DNA from: Alitta virens | Taxonomy: Eukaryota; Annelida; Polychaeta; Phyllodocida; Nereididae | Assembly: GCA_932294295.1 (NCBI GenBank) | Contig: OW028581.1 | Location: 12,265,162-12,329,161 of the forward strand | DNA length: 64,000 nucleotides | Direction of reading: 5' to 3' | Part shown: piece after piece, positions 58,956-64,000 of the stretch | How the letters are laid out: every line of letters begins with the position of its first letter | Numbering within the stretch: the stretch's first letter is position 1 | Notes under the pieces: model-generated | Told to the model about the DNA's origin: nothing | The model's database searches: none | Seen by the model: only the letters and a program-made list of their open reading frames with translations | Position numbers and translations under genes: made by a program

Positions 58956-60377
58956 ATGAATATGTCCGAATCGACAATTTCAGACCGGCTCGCACGTCCC
59001 CCGGGTGAACAAGGTGCGCGTCCCTCAGCGGTAAACCAGGCTGAGGTCGAAAAATTGGCTACTGGTTCCAGACAAAGTAAACGTTTCCGCTCATCTACAG
59101 ATGATGCCAATCCAAGTACAACTTATGATGTTATATCTACGCCATGGCCTAAGTTTCTTGTTGTTACTGGCAGTGACGATGGGTTTTCCCGTCTCTCAGC
59201 CATAACAATTTGTCGAACGTTGAAAGAAAGTATTGGTTTCGTTGAAAATACGAGAAGGCTCAGGAGTTCATCCTTGCTGGTGCAGGTTGCCCACAAGGAC
59301 CAATCGTTAAAATTGCTGGAGCTGAGGGCCTTTGCGGGTACCCCTGTAAAGGTGGAGCCCCATCGGTTCTTCAACTCTTGCAAGGGGGTTGTGACATCTC
59401 ATGAGAGCAGTCTCTGCTCCGATGACGAACTGAGGGACTGGCTGAATGACTACAATGTCATCCACATTCACCGCCAGCCCCCCAGATATTCACGACAGCT
59501 ACTGACTCTGACCTTTGATGGCACAGTGTTGCCTGATAGGGTCAGCATAGGGTTCGAGTGGTGTAGGGTACGTCCCTACATCCCGAACCCAAAACGATGT
59601 TATAATTGCCAGCGATTTGGCCATTTTAGCGGCTCCTGCCGCACCAAAGCAACCTGCGCCAATTGTGGGTCACGGGAACACGTTCATTCCCGTGACTCAC
59701 CATGTCAGAAACAGTCATATTGTGTTAATTGTGGAGGTGATGGGCCAGCCTATCACCGTGGCTGTCCCAAATGGCAGCTAGAGAAAGAGATCCTGAAGTT
59801 AAAGACCACCAAGGATATCTCCTTTCCCCAAGCACGCCGTATAGCTGAACAGGCTGCTGGGGCAAGCTATGCCTCAGTCCTGTCTCAGATGGCTGGACCT
59901 AGATCTCCTTCACCCAGATCATCGCCCAGGCGAAGGATTGACCTAGATCCTAATTATAATTATTCCAAGGCAGGGCAAAGCTTGCAGAAACATAAACCTG
60001 AATCTAAGACTTCACAGGCAGACGATCACCTCGCAAGAATAAAGCAGCATGCTATAGATGTCGGAAAAGGACATCTTGTAGCTCCATCGGTTAGTGCGTC
60101 ACAACTTAGTGTACCCTCACAGGGTGCACCTTCCGGCGTTGAGTCGGAAGAGATACACCAGCCGATGGAAGAGGAGGCAGGGACTACCACCATCCCTAGG
60201 CCTCAACGGGAGGGGGCAATTGATAAAAGATCAATTGTTCCCAAAAGACCCCCCCTCATCAGAAAAACACTAGAAAAATCTAGTGCACTGAGCTTCATAA
60301 GACCACCATCTAAGCATGGTGGGGCCCTCAAAAAGATCTTAACACCAAAAGAGGCAGCGACTTTGAAGAAAAAGTGA
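58956..60377 (+). CDS. LINE copy 2 ORF1 (zinc-knuckle RNA-binding protein), complete
   Basis: 473 residues. Residues about 55-165 form a pre-knuckle domain (FLVVTGSDDGFSRLS, SLLVQVAHKDQ, VEPHRFFNSCKGVV). GFEWCRVRPYIPNPKRC leads into three knuckles CYNCQRFGHFSGSC, CANC...HSRDSPC and CVNC...YHRGC, followed by KWQLEKEILKLKTTKD and ARRIAEQ. The C-terminus is Ser/Pro-rich and basic, ending TLKKK. Start chosen at the ATG just after the conserved leader. Codon use is GC-richer than copy 1 ORF1. Confidence 0.92.
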   Translation: MNMSESTISDRLARPPGEQGARPSAVNQAEVEKLATGSRQSKRFRSSTDDANPSTTYDVISTPWPKFLVVTGSDDGFSRLSAITICRTLKESIGFVENTRRLRSSSLLVQVAHKDQSLKLLELRAFAGTPVKVEPHRFFNSCKGVVTSHESSLCSDDELRDWLNDYNVIHIHRQPPRYSRQLLTLTFDGTVLPDRVSIGFEWCRVRPYIPNPKRCYNCQRFGHFSGSCRTKATCANCGSREHVHSRDSPCQKQSYCVNCGGDGPAYHRGCPKWQLEKEILKLKTTKDISFPQARRIAEQAAGASYASVLSQMAGPRSPSPRSSPRRRIDLDPNYNYSKAGQSLQKHKPESKTSQADDHLARIKQHAIDVGKGHLVAPSVSASQLSVPSQGAPSGVESEEIHQPMEEEAGTTTIPRPQREGAIDKRSIVPKRPPLIRKTLEKSSALSFIRPPSKHGGALKKILTPKEAATLKKK

Positions 60378-60447
60378 ATATTCATACAAATTCATACCAT
60401 GCACTACAGATTTTACTATGATAATATTAAACTCTTTTAACTAATTC

Positions 60448-63400
60448 ATGGACAGTATCATTCAGTGGAACTGTCGAGGTTTCAGAGCCAACTTCGATGA
60501 AATAGGTTGCATGGTCCAAGACTTAAACCCTAGTGTTTTCTGTCTACAGGAAACATTTCTGAAACCTCCAAATAGTTTTAAACTGAGAAACTATCATATG
60601 TATAATACATATGGCAATATTGCCCACGATAGAGCCACTGGTGGCTCATCAATTTTAGTTAAAAATGGCATCATTCATACCCATATTGCTCTTAACACTA
60701 ACCTTCAGGCTACAGCAGTTCGTCTGAACCTGAATAAAACATTCACCATATGTTCCATATATATTCCTCCACCCTTTCACCTTACAGCCAGTGATTTGCA
60801 TAACCTTTACAATCAACTGCCTGAACCGCGTCTTATCCTAGGAGATTTTAACAGCCATAACCAATTGTGGGGAAGCACTTCCCACAACAACAAAGGAAAA
60901 ACCATTGAAGATTTTCTCAATGACCACACCCTTTGCTTGTTCAATGATGGTTCACCTACATATCTTCACCCAGGTCATGGAACATTTTCAGCGATAGACC
61001 TTAGTATATGTGATCCAGCGTTATTTCTGGAATTTGAATGGAGAGTATTAGAGGACACTCACGGCAGTGATCACTTTCCCATTGTCCTACAAAACGTAGA
61101 AGGTACGAGAGAAGTGGGTCAACTCCGATGGAAGTTGCATAAAGCGGATTGGACCTCCTTCGAAAAGCACTGCTTAGAAACAATTACTATGTCTCATTAT
61201 AGGAATTGTAATAATCTCGTTGAAGATTTTACTGATGATATTACTGATATAGCCAATAAAACAATACCGATGACAAAAAATAATTCTAAACGTAGTGCAA
61301 GACCTTGGTTTGATGACGAAGTAAGAGAAGCTATTAAAAACCGTAAGAAAGCCCTCAGAATTTTTAAATCACAGCCGACCATCAACAATCTGAATAATTT
61401 TAAGTGCCTGAAAGCCAAAGCGCGTAGAATTGTCAGGCAAAAAAAACGTAGTTGCTGGAGAGACTATGTCTCCAGACTCACTGAAAGAACTCCTAGCAAT
61501 AAAGTCTGGAAAATGATTAAGAAGATTGAAGGAAAGAACCTAGCTTCGCATGTAAGCATTCTAGAAGTGAATGGAGAACATCTCTCCTCACCAGAACAAA
61601 TATCAAACGGGTTAGGAGAACAGTTTGCATACAACTCCTCATCGGAGAACTATACGAGAGAATTTCAATGTTATAAGGCTCAAGCTGAGAGATTAACCCT
61701 AAATATACAGTCTGATAACAGCGAAGATTATAACTCCTACATCACCTTAGAAGAACTTCAGAAGGTCATCTTAAAAGCGACTGACTCTGCAACAGGCCCT
61801 GATAATATACATTATCAAATCTTAAAACACCTACCTCAATCCTCTTTAAAAACATTACTGTATATCTTTAATCAAATTTGGGAGAAGGGATGTCTTCCAT
61901 CCCTGTGGAAACAAGCCACGGTCATCCCAATTCCCAAGCCGGGGAAGGATCATAGTGATCCTATGAATTATCGACCAATAGCCTTAACCAGTTGTCTATG
62001 TAAGACAATGGAGCGAATTGTTACTGATAGACTGGTTTGGTTCCTGGAGTCGAACCAGCTTATTACAGAGTTCCAATCTGGATTTCGCCGTCACAGGAGC
62101 ACATTAGATCATTTAGTCAGACTGGAAACTTATGTTAGAGATGCTTTCATTAACAGAGAACACGTAGTAGCCATATTCTTTGACCTAGAAAAAGCTTATG
62201 ACACTACATGGAAATATGGAATAATGAAAGATCTTCACGACTTAGGGCTTCGAGGTCGCCTTCCAGTTTTCATGGGATCCTTCCTACAGGATCGCTTCTT
62301 TAAGGTCCGAGTGGGATCAACGATGTCAAGCCCCTACTCTCAGGAGAATGGAGTCCCTCAGGGTAGTATTCTCTCACCCACCCTCTTTAACGTCAAAATC
62401 AACAGTATAGTAAATTCCATCTCAGAAAATCTCATGTCGTCCCTATATGTTGACGATTTCCTCATTGCATATCGTTCCAGATATATGCCAACCATAGAAC
62501 GACAACTGCAATTAAATTTGAATAGGATTCACAAATGGTCACTTGAAAATGGCTTCAAGTTCTCTAAACAGAAGACAGTTTGTCTGCCTTTCTATTATTT
62601 ACGATCAAACCATCCAGATCCATCACTAATAATTGACAACTGTCAAATAAAAGTGGTGAATGAAACAAAATTTTTGGGTGTACTCTTTGACTCCAAATTG
62701 TCTTTCATTCCGCATATCAAAGCACTGAAAGCAAAGTGCCTGAAATCAATGAACCTCCTTAAAGTAGTGAGCAAATATAATTGGGGTGGGGACACAACGG
62801 TCCTCCTTCGTCTCTATCGAGCAATTACTCGTTCTCGACTTGATTATGGTTCTGTGGTATATGGCTCCGCCAGACCATCTTATCTAAAATGCCTGAATTC
62901 TGTACATCATCAAGGGTTGCGACTAAGCTTAAGAGCTTTTCGTACATCTCCTGTAGAGAGCTTATATGTACTGGCAGGGGAACCTCCACTTTCCCTTCGT
63001 CGTATCAAGTTATCCATGCAATACATACTAAAAGTAGCTTCAACTCCAACAAATCCAACATATGATGTAATATTTCATCCAAAATACATGCATCATTATG
63101 AATCTCGTTCAAACGCCATTCGACCACTGGGATTACGCATGAAATTCTATCTTGAGGCTGCAAAAATTGATACTACAATCATTGCCGAGACGGAAGTACC
63201 ACCCATTCCGCCATGGATTCTCCCAGTCCCGAAAGTTATACTGGATTTGGCAGAGCTTAAGAAAAGCGAAACCAATCCGGTAGACTATCAAAACCTATTT
63301 TATAGTATAAGGTTTAAATACGAATCGTACAAATTTCTATACACAGATGGCTCAAAAATGGAAAGACGAGTAGGCTGTGCAGTCACTTCTTATAAAACCG

Positions 63401-64000
63401 TTATAGCTGAATGTTGTCTTCCAGACCACTGCTCAATATACACTGCAGAATTAACAGCTATTTACCTTGCCTTAAAGAACATCGAGGACTCAGAATCAGA
63501 TCGTTATGTTCAAGCAATCCAAAATAAACAACTGGACAACCCTGGGATCTTAGATGTTCTTATTAAGTATTTCTATCTTCACGAATACAAAGACATAGTA
63601 TTCTGCTGGATTCCTGGACACGCTGGCATTGAAGGGAATGAAAAAGCAGACCTGGCAGCAAAAAGGGCTCTTACAAAAGAGATAACTGATTTTACCATTC
63701 CATACACTGATTTTAAAATGACTATAAAATCTTTTATCATGTCTTGCTGGCAAAGACAATGGAATGAATGTAATAACAACAAGTTGCATTCAATCTTACC
63801 TTGCATTCAAAATAAAATACGTAGTAGGTTCAATACTCGCAAAGATCAAGGAATATATCACAGATGCCTCATAGGACATTCAAGACTTACACATTTACAC
63901 CTTTTAGTCAATGAACCGGCACCGGTATGCCAGAGTTGTCGGTGCCCCCTAACAATCAAACATATTTTATTAGATTGCAGCCACTTACAACGCTTTAGAA
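60448..64000 (+). CDS. LINE copy 2 ORF2 polyprotein (endonuclease, RT, RNase H), open to window end
   Basis: ATG 60448, 1184 codons without stop. Residues 1-225 AP-endonuclease: QWNCRGF, CLQETFL, LGDFNSHNQLWGS, GSDHFPIVL. RT about 430-800: FQSGFRRHRST, AIFFDLEKAYD, NGVPQGSILSP, catalytic YVDD at residues 667-670 (62446-62457). RNase H from about 963: YTDGSKM (Asp967), YTAELTAIY (Glu1001), later CWIPGHAGIEGNEKAD. Between them a 27-nt in-frame gap at 63510/63511, compared with the copy at 45.8 kb, removes the segment carrying the next expected acidic residue. RNase H may therefore be dead while the frame stays open. The visible C-terminus has CQSCRCPLT...HILLDC, a zinc-type motif typical of I-group LINEs. 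Confidence 0.93.
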   Translation, partial: MDSIIQWNCRGFRANFDEIGCMVQDLNPSVFCLQETFLKPPNSFKLRNYHMYNTYGNIAHDRATGGSSILVKNGIIHTHIALNTNLQATAVRLNLNKTFTICSIYIPPPFHLTASDLHNLYNQLPEPRLILGDFNSHNQLWGSTSHNNKGKTIEDFLNDHTLCLFNDGSPTYLHPGHGTFSAIDLSICDPALFLEFEWRVLEDTHGSDHFPIVLQNVEGTREVGQLRWKLHKADWTSFEKHCLETITMSHYRNCNNLVEDFTDDITDIANKTIPMTKNNSKRSARPWFDDEVREAIKNRKKALRIFKSQPTINNLNNFKCLKAKARRIVRQKKRSCWRDYVSRLTERTPSNKVWKMIKKIEGKNLASHVSILEVNGEHLSSPEQISNGLGEQFAYNSSSENYTREFQCYKAQAERLTLNIQSDNSEDYNSYITLEELQKVILKATDSATGPDNIHYQILKHLPQSSLKTLLYIFNQIWEKGCLPSLWKQATVIPIPKPGKDHSDPMNYRPIALTSCLCKTMERIVTDRLVWFLESNQLITEFQSGFRRHRSTLDHLVRLETYVRDAFINREHVVAIFFDLEKAYDTTWKYGIMKDLHDLGLRGRLPVFMGSFLQDRFFKVRVGSTMSSPYSQENGVPQGSILSPTLFNVKINSIVNSISENLMSSLYVDDFLIAYRSRYMPTIERQLQLNLNRIHKWSLENGFKFSKQKTVCLPFYYLRSNHPDPSLIIDNCQIKVVNETKFLGVLFDSKLSFIPHIKALKAKCLKSMNLLKVVSKYNWGGDTTVLLRLYRAITRSRLDYGSVVYGSARPSYLKCLNSVHHQGLRLSLRAFRTSPVESLYVLAGEPPLSLRRIKLSMQYILKVASTPTNPTYDVIFHPKYMHHYESRSNAIRPLGLRMKFYLEAAKIDTTIIAETEVPPIPPWILPVPKVILDLAELKKSETNPVDYQNLFYSIRFKYESYKFLYTDGSKMERRVGCAVTSYKTVIAECCLPDHCSIYTAELTAIYLALKNIEDSESDRYVQAIQNKQLDNPGILDVLIKYFYLHEYKDIVFCWIPGHAGIEGNEKADLAAKRALTKEITDFTIPYTDFKMTIKSFIMSCWQRQWNECNNNKLHSILPCIQNKIRSRFNTRKDQGIYHRCLIGHSRLTHLHLLVNEPAPVCQSCRCPLTIKHILLDCSHLQRFR

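Larger units (their letters stand above)
58803..64000 (+). mobile_element. I/Nimb-like LINE copy 2, nearly intact, 3' end outside window
   Basis: 5' ribozyme 58803-58886, leader to 58955, ORF1 58956-60377, 70-bp spacer, ORF2 60448 to beyond 64000 with no stop. The combination of a three-knuckle ORF1 with endonuclease-RT-RNase H ORF2 and a C-terminal Cys/His motif places it in the I superfamily (I/Nimb-like). It is inserted into ORF2 of copy 1 and is the youngest layer of the nest. Confidence 0.93.

Noticed and set aside
58155..60377. A single 740-residue protein combining RT and zinc knuckles
   Set aside because: It is an accidental read-through from broken ORF2 of LINE copy 1 across the ribozyme leader into ORF1 of LINE copy 2; the real ORF1 starts at 58956.
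1..64000. CRISPR arrays, prokaryotic operons or viral genomes
   Set aside because: The window is spliced eukaryotic DNA; no spacer-repeat array or viral structural or replication gene was seen.

Overview
The window is animal (metazoan) nuclear DNA from what looks like an invertebrate. It is AT-rich, with GT-AG introns, ordinary AATAAA poly(A) signals, tRNA-derived SINEs and RNase H-bearing LINEs. The species cannot be named from sequence alone. Gene names come from recognising protein families by eye; exon models come from reading splice sites and checking that phases join.

Left half (1-44 kb): three conserved housekeeping or nuclear genes and one nested gene. CABIN1 (+, cut by the left edge, visible exons 192-22308) encodes the TPR-containing calcineurin-binding/histone-chaperone-complex protein. 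A single-exon class A GPCR with a giant third intracellular loop lies antisense in its fourth visible intron (5047-8616, -). NUP160 (-, 36922 down to 23143) is complete in 32 exons and converges on CABIN1 with about 0.5 kb between their poly(A) signals. SNRPC, the U1 snRNP C protein (+, 40867-44123), is complete in 6 exons. Between NUP160 and SNRPC lie a dead LINE and a nest of DNA transposons: a SINE inside a hAT-like element inside a palindromic MITE.

Right part (44.7-64 kb): a mobile-element graveyard with young insertions and no recognised host gene. One RNase H-encoding non-LTR retrotransposon family (I/Nimb-like) dominates. It is present as a nearly intact copy (58803 to beyond the window), an older copy into which that one jumped (55051-58802), a 5'-truncated copy (44773-46275), and short derivatives that keep only the two ends. 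The 5' end of the family can be folded by eye into an HDV-like self-cleaving ribozyme. At 51950 the predicted cleavage point coincides with the first base after a 12-bp target-site duplication. A tRNA-derived SINE family occurs in many copies with clear target-site duplications, and once as a composite with the LINE ribozyme head.

The same region carries a broken minus-strand transposase gene (51202-49178). A RAG1-N-terminus-like zinc module precedes a P-element/THAP9-type catalytic segment. A second transposon-like ORF remnant (48260-47150), a 12-bp minisatellite and a purine-rich coiled-coil ORF are also present. The most interesting signals are the ribozyme-headed LINE family (its parasites, ORF1 cassette swap and RNase H lesion) and the RAG1-like/P-type transposase.
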